A stretch of 47,810 bases of DNA from Mesoaciditoga sp. (lineage in GTDB: Bacteria; Thermotogota; Thermotogae; Mesoaciditogales; Mesoaciditogaceae): the NCBI GenBank assembly GCA_015491995.1, contig WGFY01000055.1, forward strand, positions 1 through 47,810. The letters are read 5' to 3'. Numbering within the stretch: position 1 is the first letter of the stretch; the number at the start of each line of letters is the position of its first letter. This document shows positions 8,842 to 16,372 of the stretch, in pieces. The translations under genes were made by a program, and so were the position numbers. A model generated the notes under the pieces. That model saw only the letters and a list, made by a program, of their open reading frames with translations, made no database searches and was not told the DNA's origin.

Positions 8842-9287
8842 AAAACGTGAACGTTGTTGATAAGTTACACTTGAAGTTGAAAAAGGCCATGCTTTCTCAT
8901 GATGAAATTGAAAAAAGGGTTCTAAGGATGCTAATTTCGGCGGTGAAAAACAAAGAAATCTCAACTTCCAAGCCTGTCACAGAAAGTGAATTTGATGTGA
9001 TCGTGAGAAAACAGATAAAAGAACGTGAAGAGGCGATGAAAGATTACAAACGTGGCGGAAGAGAAGAGGCCTTTGAAGAAGAAAGGAAAGAAAGAGAAAT
9101 CCTAAAAAAATTCTCACACCCAGAACTTTCGGATGAAGAGTTAGAAAAACTGGTGTCCGAAGCCATTGAAAAGCTTGCTGTAAGTTCTCCCAAAGAGATT
9201 GGAAAAGTTATGGGATTTTTGATGAAAAGCATAAATGGAAAAGCTTCAGGTGATCGTGTGAGAAAGATCGTTGAAAAACTTTTGTGA
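8838..9287 (+). CDS. yqeY: YqeY/GatB-domain protein
   Basis: 149 residues matching the usual length of the YqeY family. Typical stretches are LKKAMLSHDEIEKRVLRMLISAVKNKEI at the start, the charged middle KQIKEREEAMKDYKRGGREEAFEEERKE, and the C-terminal IGKVMGFLMKSINGKASGDRVRKIVEKLL, which resembles the tail domain of GatB and of some glutaminyl-tRNA synthetases. The family is thought to bind tRNA, but a biochemical role is not settled. Its ATG overlaps the previous gene's stop (ATGA at 8838-8841). A hairpin follows it at 9300-9325. Confidence 0.9.
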   Translation: MKNVNVVDKLHLKLKKAMLSHDEIEKRVLRMLISAVKNKEISTSKPVTESEFDVIVRKQIKEREEAMKDYKRGGREEAFEEERKEREILKKFSHPELSDEELEKLVSEAIEKLAVSSPKEIGKVMGFLMKSINGKASGDRVRKIVEKLL

Positions 9288-9299
9288 AGTGGAAGTAAG

Positions 9300-9325
9300 A
9301 AGTTTCTCGATCTCTCGAGAAACTT
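9300..9325 (+). terminator. Hairpin after yqeY, possible weak terminator
   Basis: A perfect 11-bp stem (9300-9310 with 9315-9325) around TCTC is followed only by TGTAAAAT rather than a U run. It may reduce read-through into kdd or protect the upstream mRNA end. Termination efficiency is doubtful. Confidence 0.5.
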
Positions 9326-9364
9326 TGTAAAATACAAATAGAATGATCATGAGGAGGAAGAAAA

Positions 9365-10402
9365 ATGATTGGAAACAGGTATGGTACACACAGAGTTATA
9401 ACCCCAAAAGGAGTCTTACCTCAACCAGCGTGGAAGATAAACAACAAAATGGATATCTTGTATGATAACGAAATACTTGTGGATGTTTTCATGTTAAACA
9501 TCGATGCGGCGTCTTTCACCCAGATAAAACAAGAAGTTGGGGCGGATGAAGAAAAAGTTGCTGAAAAGATCATGAAAATAGTCAACGAACGTGGGAAAAT
9601 GCATAACCCAGTTACAGGTTCTGGAGGGATGTTAATAGGGAAAGTTGCGAAAATCGGCGAAGCGCTTAAGGATAAAGCTAAAATAAAAGTGGGCGATGAA
9701 ATAGCAACTCTTGTGTCACTTTCTTTGACGCCATTAAAAATATATAAGATCAAAAAAGTGCACCTTGATACCGATCAAGTTGAAGTGGAAGCGAAGGCGA
9801 TAATTTTTGAAAGTGGTGTGTATTCCAAACTGCCCTCTGATATGGATAGAAGGCTTGCGTTGGCCGTTTTGGACGTTGCCGGGGCTCCGGCACAAACGGC
9901 AAGATTGGTGAGGCCGGGAGATACTGTAGCGATAATAGGCGCTTCCGGAAAATCAGGTACACTATGTTCATACGTTGCCAAAAAATATGCGGGACCAACT
10001 GGAAAAATCGTGGCGCTTGTACATTCTAAGAAACACTCCAAACACCTTGAAGAATTGGGAATAACCAACATCGCAGAGATAGATGCCACAAATGCAGTTG
10101 AAACTGAAAAAGTTGTCTCTGAATTCACGAGCGGTGAAATGGCCGATGTTACGATCAACGTTGTAAACATTGCCAACACCGAAATGGCCTCCATCTTATC
10201 GACGAAAGATTACGGAACAGTTTACTTCTTTTCCATGGCAACTTCTTTCACGAAAGCGGCTCTGGGAGCTGAGGGCGTTGGCAAAGATGTCAACATGATA
10301 ATAGGTAATGGATACATGACAGATCACGCTGAAATTGCGCTTGAAACTGTTAGAGAAAGTGTGGAATTGAGACGAATGTTTGAGTCTCTCTACGTTAACT
10401 AA
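9365..10402 (+). CDS. kdd: L-erythro-3,5-diaminohexanoate dehydrogenase (lysine fermentation)
   Basis: 345 residues, matching the family's usual length. YGTHRVITPKGVLPQPAWKI at the start, NPVTGSGGMLIG near residue 80 and LSLTPLKI near 120 closely match the Fusobacterium-type Kdd sequence as I remember it. The Rossmann segment DTVAIIGASGKSGTLCSYVAKK (about 182-203) binds the nicotinamide cofactor, and the C-terminal YFFSMATSFTKAALGAEGVGKDVNMIIGNGY is family-typical. It converts 3,5-diaminohexanoate to 5-amino-3-oxohexanoate plus ammonia, reducing NAD(P)+, in the anaerobic lysine pathway. The other pathway genes (kamA, kamDE, kce, kal) are not in this window. AGGAGG lies 8 bases before the ATG. 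It is followed by tsf without a clear terminator. Confidence 0.93.
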   Translation: MIGNRYGTHRVITPKGVLPQPAWKINNKMDILYDNEILVDVFMLNIDAASFTQIKQEVGADEEKVAEKIMKIVNERGKMHNPVTGSGGMLIGKVAKIGEALKDKAKIKVGDEIATLVSLSLTPLKIYKIKKVHLDTDQVEVEAKAIIFESGVYSKLPSDMDRRLALAVLDVAGAPAQTARLVRPGDTVAIIGASGKSGTLCSYVAKKYAGPTGKIVALVHSKKHSKHLEELGITNIAEIDATNAVETEKVVSEFTSGEMADVTINVVNIANTEMASILSTKDYGTVYFFSMATSFTKAALGAEGVGKDVNMIIGNGYMTDHAEIALETVRESVELRRMFESLYVN

Positions 10403-10462
10403 AAAGTTAGATTGATATGGTAAGATCATGTGAAACTCAAGGATTGAAAGGAGGACGATTAA

Positions 10463-11056
10463 GTGGAAATATCTGCAAAAATGGTGAAAGAGCTTAGAGA
10501 CCAAACAGGTGCTGGCATGATGGATTGTAAAAGGGCGTTAGTTGAAGTAGACGGAGATATAGATAAGGCTAAAGACGTTCTCAGAAAAAAGGGGCTTAGC
10601 AAGGCTGGAAAGAAATCCGGAAGAGCAACTGAAAATGGTGCGGTAGTGGATTACATCCATTTCAACAATCGAGTTGGAGTCATGGTAGAATTGAACTGTG
10701 AGACGGATTTCGTCGCACGAACCGATGAATTCAAAAAATTGGGTAGAGACATATGTAAACATATAGCGATGGAAAACCCGAAATACGTCTCAAGAGATGA
10801 GATCAGCTCTGAAATTCTTGAAAAAGAGAAAGAAATATACAAAGCACAACTCATAGAGTTAGGAAAACCCGAAAAAGTACTCGAAAAGATAATAGAGGGT
10901 AAAATAGAGAAATTTTATTCCGAGAACTGTTTGATGGAGCAAAAGTACTTTCTTGATGATTCTAAAACAATTGAAGAGATGATCAAAGAGGCCATTGCCA
11001 AAATAGGAGAAAACATATCTGTTGGAAGATTCGTAAGATTCGAAATCGGTCAATAA
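10463..11056 (+). CDS. tsf: Translation elongation factor Ts
   Basis: 197 residues, the short EF-Ts form seen in some thermophiles compared with about 280 in E. coli. The UBA-like N-terminus [20 protein letters not shown] is followed by the core motif [18 protein letters not shown], which contacts EF-Tu. It exchanges GDP on EF-Tu. The start is GTG at 10463, 8 bases after AAAGGAGG. Unusually for bacteria in general, rpsB is not directly upstream; kdd is. A strong terminator-like hairpin lies right at its end, before pyrH. Confidence 0.97.
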   Translation: MEISAKMVKELRDQTGAGMMDCKRALVEVDGDIDKAKDVLRKKGLSKAGKKSGRATENGAVVDYIHFNNRVGVMVELNCETDFVARTDEFKKLGRDICKHIAMENPKYVSRDEISSEILEKEKEIYKAQLIELGKPEKVLEKIIEGKIEKFYSENCLMEQKYFLDDSKTIEEMIKEAIAKIGENISVGRFVRFEIGQ

Positions 11057-11079
11057 GGTGAGCAAAAGCTCACCTTTTT
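11055..11079 (+). terminator. Terminator/attenuator between tsf and pyrH
   Basis: GGTGAGC (11057-11063), loop AAAA and GCTCACC (11068-11074), with two extra A-T pairs, are followed by TTTTT to 11079. pyrH starts only 24 bases later, so pyrH is either read by partial read-through or has a promoter hidden in the tsf coding region. Confidence 0.88.
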
Positions 11080-11102
11080 CTTGAGATAGAGAGGTGTTAC
11101 TG

Positions 11103-11810
11103 ATGTACAACAGGGTGCTTTTGAAACTTAGTGGAGAAGCTTTTTCTGGTGAAGGGAAAAAGGGTTTGTACCCCCTTATGGGAGATTACATAGTCAAAGA
11201 AATCGTCAAAGTTGTAAAAAAAGGGATAAAGCTTGGCATAGTGGTAGGTGCAGGTAATCTCTTCCGCGGGGAAGAACTTTCTTATGTTGGCTCCTTATAT
11301 GCAGATCAAATAGGGATGATGGGCACCGTGATAAATTCGTTATATTTGTGTTCAATTTTAAAGAAGAGAAACATAGACTCAGTCGTAATGTCTCATGTGA
11401 CAAACTTGCCATCTGTGGAAAGACTCACTTACAGGGCTATTGAAGAGGCTTTTTCGAAAAACCAAGTGGTCATATTCGGTGGTGGAACGTCAAATCCCCT
11501 CTTTACTACAGACACCGCTGCAGCTCTTCGTGCTGCCGAAATGGAAGCTGAGGTTTTGATAAAAGGTACAAAAGTTGATGGGGTTTACTCAAAAGATCCA
11601 AAAAAATTCTCTGGTGTTGAAAAATTCTCTCATTTGACCTTTGACGACGCGATAAAGCTTGAACTGAACATCATGGATACATCGGCATTCGCACTTTGCA
11701 AAGCACATTCTATACCCATAATGGTTATGGATTTTTTTAAAAGCGATAATTTTTTACGTACGGTTATGCAAGAAAACATCGGAACTTTGTTGACCAATGA
11801 CAAAAGATAA
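11103..11810 (+). CDS. pyrH: Uridylate kinase (UMP kinase)
   Basis: 235 residues of the amino-acid-kinase fold. N-terminal RVLLKLSGEAFSG binds phosphate, GIKLGIVVGAGNLFRGEEL and DQIGMMGTVINSLYL are UMP-site segments, and VVIFGGGTSNPLFTTDTAAALRAAEMEAEVLIKGTKVDGVYSKDP is the conserved ATP and UMP region. It phosphorylates UMP to UDP in pyrimidine synthesis. ATG 11103 is taken because GAGG (11091-11094) lies 8 bases before it; the GTG at 11094 overlaps this site. pyrH commonly follows tsf in bacteria, as here. Confidence 0.96.
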   Translation: MYNRVLLKLSGEAFSGEGKKGLYPLMGDYIVKEIVKVVKKGIKLGIVVGAGNLFRGEELSYVGSLYADQIGMMGTVINSLYLCSILKKRNIDSVVMSHVTNLPSVERLTYRAIEEAFSKNQVVIFGGGTSNPLFTTDTAAALRAAEMEAEVLIKGTKVDGVYSKDPKKFSGVEKFSHLTFDDAIKLELNIMDTSAFALCKAHSIPIMVMDFFKSDNFLRTVMQENIGTLLTNDKR

Positions 11811-11817
11811 AATTATG

Positions 11818-11845
11818 AAAAAGCCGATCTTCAATAAAGATCGGC
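11818..11845 (-). terminator. Terminator of the small outer-envelope protein gene (minus strand)
   Basis: GCCGATCTT (11823-11831) and AAGATCGGC (11837-11845) form a perfect 9-bp stem. Read on the minus strand it is followed by TTTTTCATAATTTT, a proper U tract, ending the transcript from 12347. On the plus strand no T run follows, so it may only cap the 3' end of the pyrH message. Confidence 0.8.
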
Positions 11846-11879
11846 CAAAAGATATCAAGGTGTTGTACGCTGAAAACTT

Positions 11880-12347
11880 TTAGAATCCTAACTGAACACC
11901 AAAACTTCCCATTGGAACGATGCCAAGCGAGATGGGAGAGTAGATCACTTGATATGATATTTCTCCATAGATTCGAAGCGGTTTGAAATTCAGCGCAACT
12001 CCGGCATGGACATATCCATGGGATTTTAATTCGTTTTCGCTGAATTTCCCGTTGGAGAAGAACCAGCTTGGGCTAAATCCTGCGTAAAAGTCTAAAGACG
12101 ATAGGGGAATGTTCACATTCACATATGTGTAAAGCTGTAAAAAATGAGTGGGATTTAGATTGGATAAGCTCAAGTGCCCCATTATATCTGCTGAAAGGCC
12201 TGTGCTTCCCGCTGTTATTCTTCCCTCTAAAAATGTTCTGTTCCATCCACCGAACTCCTTCATCAACCCTCCTCCCAAGTAAACGCCACCAAAGGCCACG
12301 CTTGAAAGCATAAGGGCAACAACAACAACTATGAGAATTTTTTTCAC
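11880..12347 (-). CDS. Small exported beta-barrel-like envelope protein
   Basis: 155 residues with a clear signal peptide (MKKILIVVVVALMLSSVAFG). The mature part alternates polar and aromatic residues in short strand-like runs (VYLGGGLMKEF, FLQLYTYVNVNI, FYAGFSPSWFF, RIYGEISYQVIY) and ends in GVQLGF, a terminal aromatic residue as in outer-membrane barrel signals. The start is GTG at 12347, 8 bases after GGAGG. Such short barrel-like proteins occur in the outer envelope of Thermotogota, but I recognise no named family. It has its own promoter (12384-12392) and terminator (11818-11845), so it is probably a single-gene unit just after the peptide transporter operon. Confidence 0.72.
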   Translation of the reverse strand: MKKILIVVVVALMLSSVAFGGVYLGGGLMKEFGGWNRTFLEGRITAGSTGLSADIMGHLSLSNLNPTHFLQLYTYVNVNIPLSSLDFYAGFSPSWFFSNGKFSENELKSHGYVHAGVALNFKPLRIYGEISYQVIYSPISLGIVPMGSFGVQLGF

Positions 12348-12383
12348 CTTCTATTCCTCCTTTCGTAAAATAGGGTTAATCTT

Positions 12384-12392
12384 ATTTTATCA
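12384..12392 (-). promoter_or_regulatory. Extended -10 promoter of the small envelope protein gene
   Basis: The minus strand reads TGATAAAAT, an extended -10 (TGn plus TAAAAT), with no good -35 box. The predicted start is near 12377, leaving a leader of about 30 bases. It lies close after the oppF stop codon. Confidence 0.5.
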
Positions 12393-12395
12393 TTT

Positions 12396-13382
12396 CTATG
12401 TTGGATTTGGGAAATGGCATTTGACAAAGTGCGTACCAGATATTTTCACGAGCTTTGGTTCTTCTCTCTTACATATTTCTTTCGCATATGGACAACGCGT
12501 ATGAAACCTACATCCACTTGGAGGATTTACAGAGCTTGGAATCTCCCCTTGAGGAATCATTTTACCCCTTCTAACGTGTGGATCAGGATCCGGTATGGAA
12601 TTCATAAGAAGAAGTGTGTAAGGATGAGCCGTTTTGTTGAATATATCTTCTTTGGTTCCCATTTCCATGATCTGACCCAGATACATAACGGCCACATAAT
12701 CGGCCATGTAATCGACTACGGCAAGATCATGTGTTATGAAAAGGTACGTTAGCTCTAACGATTTCTTTAACTCTTTCAGCATCTTCAATATGATGGCTTG
12801 AACGGAAACGTCTAAAGCAGAGGTAGGCTCATCTAAGACGAGAAATTCCGGTTTCAGAACCAAGGCGCGCGCCGTGGCGATCCTTTGCCTCTGACCACCG
12901 CTAAATTCATGTGGATATCTGAACATATGCTCTTCGCGCAATCCCACGCGTTCAAGAGTCTCTTTTACTTTATCGAGAATTGCATTTGATGACATGTGGA
13001 AGTGTATCTTCAACCCTTCTCCAACTATATCCTTGACGAGTTTTCTTGGATGCAAGGAGTTGTAAGGATCTTGAGAAATGATCTGCATCTTTTTTCTGAA
13101 AGAGCGTAATTGTTTTGAATTAAACTTCGTTAGATCTTCATCTTCATAAAATATCTTTCCAGATGTAGGTTCTATCAGCCTTAAAACGGTCCGTGCAAGG
13201 GTGGTTTTTCCAGAACCGGATTCTCCAACGACGGCGAAAATGCTTTTTGTTGGAATCATGAACGTGACATCATCCACAGCTTTGACATGTACTGAGTGAC
13301 TGAAATATGATTTGCTAATCGGAAAATATTTCTTCAGATTTTCAACTTTCATCAACATTTCAGATTTTACTTCGATTTCCAT
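12396..13382 (-). CDS. oppF: Oligopeptide ABC transporter ATPase, OppF type
   Basis: 328 residues from ATG 13382, which has AAGGTG 6 bases upstream; a longer open frame extends upstream inside oppD but lacks support. Walker A is GESGSGKTTLAR, the signature SGGQRQRIATARAL, Walker B LVLDEPTSALDVS and the switch His is in FITHDLAVVDY. The C-terminal oligopeptide extension PPSGCRFHTRCPYAKEICKREEP has the cysteine pattern of the OppD/F family, which in several members binds an iron-sulfur cluster. It powers peptide (or oligosaccharide) uptake together with OppD. It overlaps oppD by 23 bases and is the last gene of the operon. Confidence 0.93.
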   Translation of the reverse strand: MEIEVKSEMLMKVENLKKYFPISKSYFSHSVHVKAVDDVTFMIPTKSIFAVVGESGSGKTTLARTVLRLIEPTSGKIFYEDEDLTKFNSKQLRSFRKKMQIISQDPYNSLHPRKLVKDIVGEGLKIHFHMSSNAILDKVKETLERVGLREEHMFRYPHEFSGGQRQRIATARALVLKPEFLVLDEPTSALDVSVQAIILKMLKELKKSLELTYLFITHDLAVVDYMADYVAVMYLGQIMEMGTKEDIFNKTAHPYTLLLMNSIPDPDPHVRRGKMIPQGEIPSSVNPPSGCRFHTRCPYAKEICKREEPKLVKISGTHFVKCHFPNPT

Positions 13383-14355
13383 CGTGTTCACCTTCTCGAG
13401 TGTAAAGATGGCATGCCACGTAGTGGCCCTGCTTAACTTCAAAAAGAGGCGGTAACTCTTCAGCACATATTTTCATGGCATGAGAACATCTCGGATGAAA
13501 TCTACACCCACTTGGTGGGTTAACAAGATCCGGAACAGTTCCGGGTATTCCAACGAGTTCTTTCGATTGTCCAACTCTTGGAACCGCTTTCAAAAGTCCT
13601 TTTGTGTAAGGATGCAGGGGCTCATCGAATATATCAGTTGTCGATGCGTATTCAACAACATTTCCAGCGTACATGACCGCTATTTTGTCACAGAACTCGG
13701 CAGCCACACCCATGTCATGGGTGATCAAAATCACAGCGTTCCCCATTTCGCTGACCAGGTCGTCTAACAATTTCATTATCTGCGCTTGTATTGTAACGTC
13801 AAGGGCAGATGTTGGCTCGTCAGCGATCAGAAGTTTTGGATGTGATGAAAGAGCCATGGCTATCATGGCCCTTTGGGCCATACCTCCGCTGAGTTCATGT
13901 GGGTAAAGATTGATAACCCTTCCCGCATCAAGACCAACCAATTCAAGCATTTTAAAAACATCTGGATACGCACTTTTTATGGATATCTTTTTTGTCCTTG
14001 CAATACTTTCTGCAATTTGAAACCCCACTTTCATAACTGGGTTCAAAGCGGACACAGGTTCTTGAAATATCATGGATATTTCTTTTCCCCTCATGTCGTA
14101 AAGCACACTTGAATTCATCTTTTGCATGGATTTCCCTTCAAAGTAAACATTTCCTTCAACTATCTCTCCAGGCTGTTCGATCAGACCCATTATCGAAAGG
14201 GAGGTTACCGACTTGCCACACCCTGTCTCTCCAATTACGCCTAACCTTTCACCATGATTCATCCATAACTCAACACCGTTAAGTGCTTTTATAACACCAC
14301 GGTATGTGTAAAATACGACTTTTAAGTTTTTAACGTCCAGGAGATTCCCACGCAT
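13360..14355 (-). CDS. oppD: Oligopeptide ABC transporter ATPase, OppD type
   Basis: 331 residues. Walker A GETGCGKSVTS, Q-loop MIFQEPVSALNPVM, signature LSGGMAQRAMIAMAL, Walker B LLIADEPTSALDVTIQ and H-loop LITHDMGVAAEFCD are all intact. The C-terminal family extension carries PPSGCRFHPRCSHAMKICAEELP. ATG 14355 follows GGAGG at 7 bases. It forms an ATPase heterodimer with OppF on the permease pair encoded just upstream. Confidence 0.94.
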   Translation of the reverse strand: MRGNLLDVKNLKVVFYTYRGVIKALNGVELWMNHGERLGVIGETGCGKSVTSLSIMGLIEQPGEIVEGNVYFEGKSMQKMNSSVLYDMRGKEISMIFQEPVSALNPVMKVGFQIAESIARTKKISIKSAYPDVFKMLELVGLDAGRVINLYPHELSGGMAQRAMIAMALSSHPKLLIADEPTSALDVTIQAQIMKLLDDLVSEMGNAVILITHDMGVAAEFCDKIAVMYAGNVVEYASTTDIFDEPLHPYTKGLLKAVPRVGQSKELVGIPGTVPDLVNPPSGCRFHPRCSHAMKICAEELPPLFEVKQGHYVACHLYTREGEHDGNRSKI

Positions 14356-14359
14356 GCCG

Positions 14360-15259
14360 TTACCTCCTTAATCTCGGATCCATTATGTCCCTTATTCCGT
14401 CGCCAAGGAAATTGAATCCAAGCACAACCAAGGCTATAGCTATACCGGGAAAAGTCGAAATCCACCATTGTCCTACCAGATAACTTCTTCCATCGCTAAC
14501 CATTGAACCCCATTCAGGCAGAGGGGGTCTTACTCCAAGTCCAAGAAATCCTAAACCAGCTGCCGTTAATATTATGGTTCCCATTCTTAGAGTGAGCTGA
14601 ACCAATATCGGAGAAAGACACATTGGCAAAACATGAAAAAACATTATCCTGATATTTCCAGCTCCAACAGAACGTATTGCTTCGATGTAAGGCTGTTTTT
14701 TTACTTTCATGGCTTCGGCTCTGGCAAGTCTTGCAAAAACCGTCCAACCAACAATTGAAATGGCGATTATGGTATTCGTAAGGCTTGGACCAAGTGCGGC
14801 CGCAAACGCCATGGCAAGCACTAAGCTAGGGAATGCCAAGAACATGTCAGTAGTTCTCATTATGATTTCATCAACTATCCCACCAAAGTATCCAGAGATA
14901 ACCCCAAGCAATGTTCCTGCTCCACCGCTTATCAGTGAGACCAGGAAAATTATCCATATTTCTATACGCGAACCGTAAATAACTCTGCTGAATATATCTC
15001 TACCGAATTGATCAGTTCCAAAAAAGTGGCTCCAATTCGGTGCTTGCAATCTTTCGGCCATGTTGTTCAAGAATGGATCGTAAGGCGCAATCAAAGGAGC
15101 AAATATCACTACAAACAAAAGTATGCCTATAATGACACTTCCTATCATGGCAAGCTTCGTGCTTTTCCATAAATACAAAGAATGTTTCCAATCCTCTATT
15201 ATGGGTTCTCTACGCTTTATGAACTCTTTGAATTTTCCTTCTTTTGTAATAATCGTCAT
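14360..15259 (-). CDS. oppC: Oligopeptide ABC transporter permease, OppC type
   Basis: 299 residues, six predicted membrane helices with the OppC N-terminal domain (LAPYDPF...HFFGTDQFGRDIFSRVIYGSR). The EAA loop that contacts the ATPases is AEAMKVKKQPYIEAIRSVGAGNIRIMFFHVLP. The C-terminus LGFNFLGDGIRDIMDPRLRR is family-typical. Its gene lies 18 bases after oppB and 4 bases before the oppD start, in one operon. Confidence 0.94.
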   Translation of the reverse strand: MTIITKEGKFKEFIKRREPIIEDWKHSLYLWKSTKLAMIGSVIIGILLFVVIFAPLIAPYDPFLNNMAERLQAPNWSHFFGTDQFGRDIFSRVIYGSRIEIWIIFLVSLISGGAGTLLGVISGYFGGIVDEIIMRTTDMFLAFPSLVLAMAFAAALGPSLTNTIIAISIVGWTVFARLARAEAMKVKKQPYIEAIRSVGAGNIRIMFFHVLPMCLSPILVQLTLRMGTIILTAAGLGFLGLGVRPPLPEWGSMVSDGRSYLVGQWWISTFPGIAIALVVLGFNFLGDGIRDIMDPRLRR

Positions 15260-15277
15260 AAGTCGTCACACCTCCAA

Positions 15278-16294
15278 TCAAATCCGCATTCTTGGATCTA
15301 ACGCAGCATAGGTTAAATCAACGGCCAAGTTAGCCAGTGAGTACGCCAATGCGATGAAAAATGTTCCACCCATTATCGCCGGGTAATCCAGTACCAACAG
15401 AGCATTCACTATGTATCTGCCAAGCCCTGGCCATCCAAATATTGTTTCCGTTAACACGGCTCCTTCAAGTAAACCACCAAAAGTCAATCCTATAACGGTT
15501 ATAACCGGTATTAAAGCATTTCTGAGGGCATGACGATAAATAACAATTCTCTTGGATAAACCTTTCGCCTTTGCCGTCCTTATGAAATCTTGTCTCAAAA
15601 CGTCTAACATACTTGCCCTGGTTATCCTTCCTATGGATGCAGTCGCGGCGTATCCAAGCACGATCGAAGGAAGCACTATGTGACGTAATCCATCCCAAAA
15701 CGCAGCCCAATCACCGGTAAATAAAGCATCAAATATGACCATTCCCGTTATACGTTTGGGTGGAATGGTGAACAAGCTCAGCTGTCCCGCGCCAGGCAAC
15801 CATCCAAGCAAATAATAAAATATCAGCAACAAAATAAGACCGGTCCAAAAAACCGGCATAGACACACCGAGAATGGAAAATATTCGAGAGAAGTGATCCG
15901 CCCAACTGTTACGATGGACGGCAGAAATTATTCCAAGTATCACCCCCAAAATGATTGAAAATATGATTGAAAATATGGCAAGCTCAAGAGTTGCTGGGAA
16001 GTACTCGGATATATCTTGTATCACTGGACGGTTGGATTTCAAAGATGTTCCAAAATTTCCATGGAGCAATCCAACCATGTAAATCTCAAATTGCTCCCAA
16101 AGTGGCTTGTCGAGTCCAAGCTGATGTTTCATTTGATCCACAAGCGCTGGTGGAGCATTTCCACCAAGCAAGGCTCCAACTGGATCTGCCGGAATAACGT
16201 GAGCTATGAAGAATACGATTATGGATACCCCAAACATAACAAGAGCCATCAGCGACAAGCGTTTCAATATGTACATTCCCAATTTCAAATTCAT
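15278..16294 (-). CDS. oppB: Oligopeptide ABC transporter permease, OppB type
   Basis: 338 residues. MYILKRLSLMALVMFGVSIIVFFIAHVIPADPV is the typical OppB first helix and loop. The EAA loop is RASMLDVLRQDFIRTAKAKGLSKRIVIYRHALRNALIPVIT, and the C-terminus ends AVDLTYAALDPRMRI. ATG 16294 is chosen over two upstream in-frame GTG codons that overlap the GAGG ribosome site. A hairpin at 16320-16347 separates it from the binding-protein gene. Confidence 0.93.
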   Translation of the reverse strand: MNLKLGMYILKRLSLMALVMFGVSIIVFFIAHVIPADPVGALLGGNAPPALVDQMKHQLGLDKPLWEQFEIYMVGLLHGNFGTSLKSNRPVIQDISEYFPATLELAIFSIIFSIILGVILGIISAVHRNSWADHFSRIFSILGVSMPVFWTGLILLLIFYYLLGWLPGAGQLSLFTIPPKRITGMVIFDALFTGDWAAFWDGLRHIVLPSIVLGYAATASIGRITRASMLDVLRQDFIRTAKAKGLSKRIVIYRHALRNALIPVITVIGLTFGGLLEGAVLTETIFGWPGLGRYIVNALLVLDYPAIMGGTFFIALAYSLANLAVDLTYAALDPRMRI

Positions 16295-16319
16295 CACCAC
16301 CTCATGTCATCACTTAAAA

Positions 16320-16347
16320 TGAAAGGCGCGACGATGCACGCCTTTCA
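16320..16347 (-). terminator. Intra-operon hairpin after the binding-protein gene
   Basis: TGAAAGGCG (16320-16328) and CGCCTTTCA (16339-16347) form a 9-bp stem with a 10-base loop. On the minus strand TTTTAAG follows, a short and weak U tract. It probably acts as a partial terminator or 3' protection stem, giving more binding-protein mRNA than permease mRNA, a common arrangement in ABC uptake operons. Confidence 0.6.
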
Positions 16348-16372
16348 TAAAGTTCAACAAAGGATATTCAAA

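Noticed and set aside
9775-10194. 139-codon open frame antisense to kdd
   Set aside because: Shadow of a strongly conserved gene; no start signal.
12366-12390. AT-only inverted repeat TAAAATA...TATTTTA as a terminator of the opp operon
   Set aside because: The stem has no GC pairs and no following U tract; it contains the -10 box of the next gene.
13383-13466. Longer N-terminus for OppF (start 13466)
   Set aside because: The extra residues lie inside oppD, have no ribosome site and do not resemble the family; ATG 13382 has a proper site.
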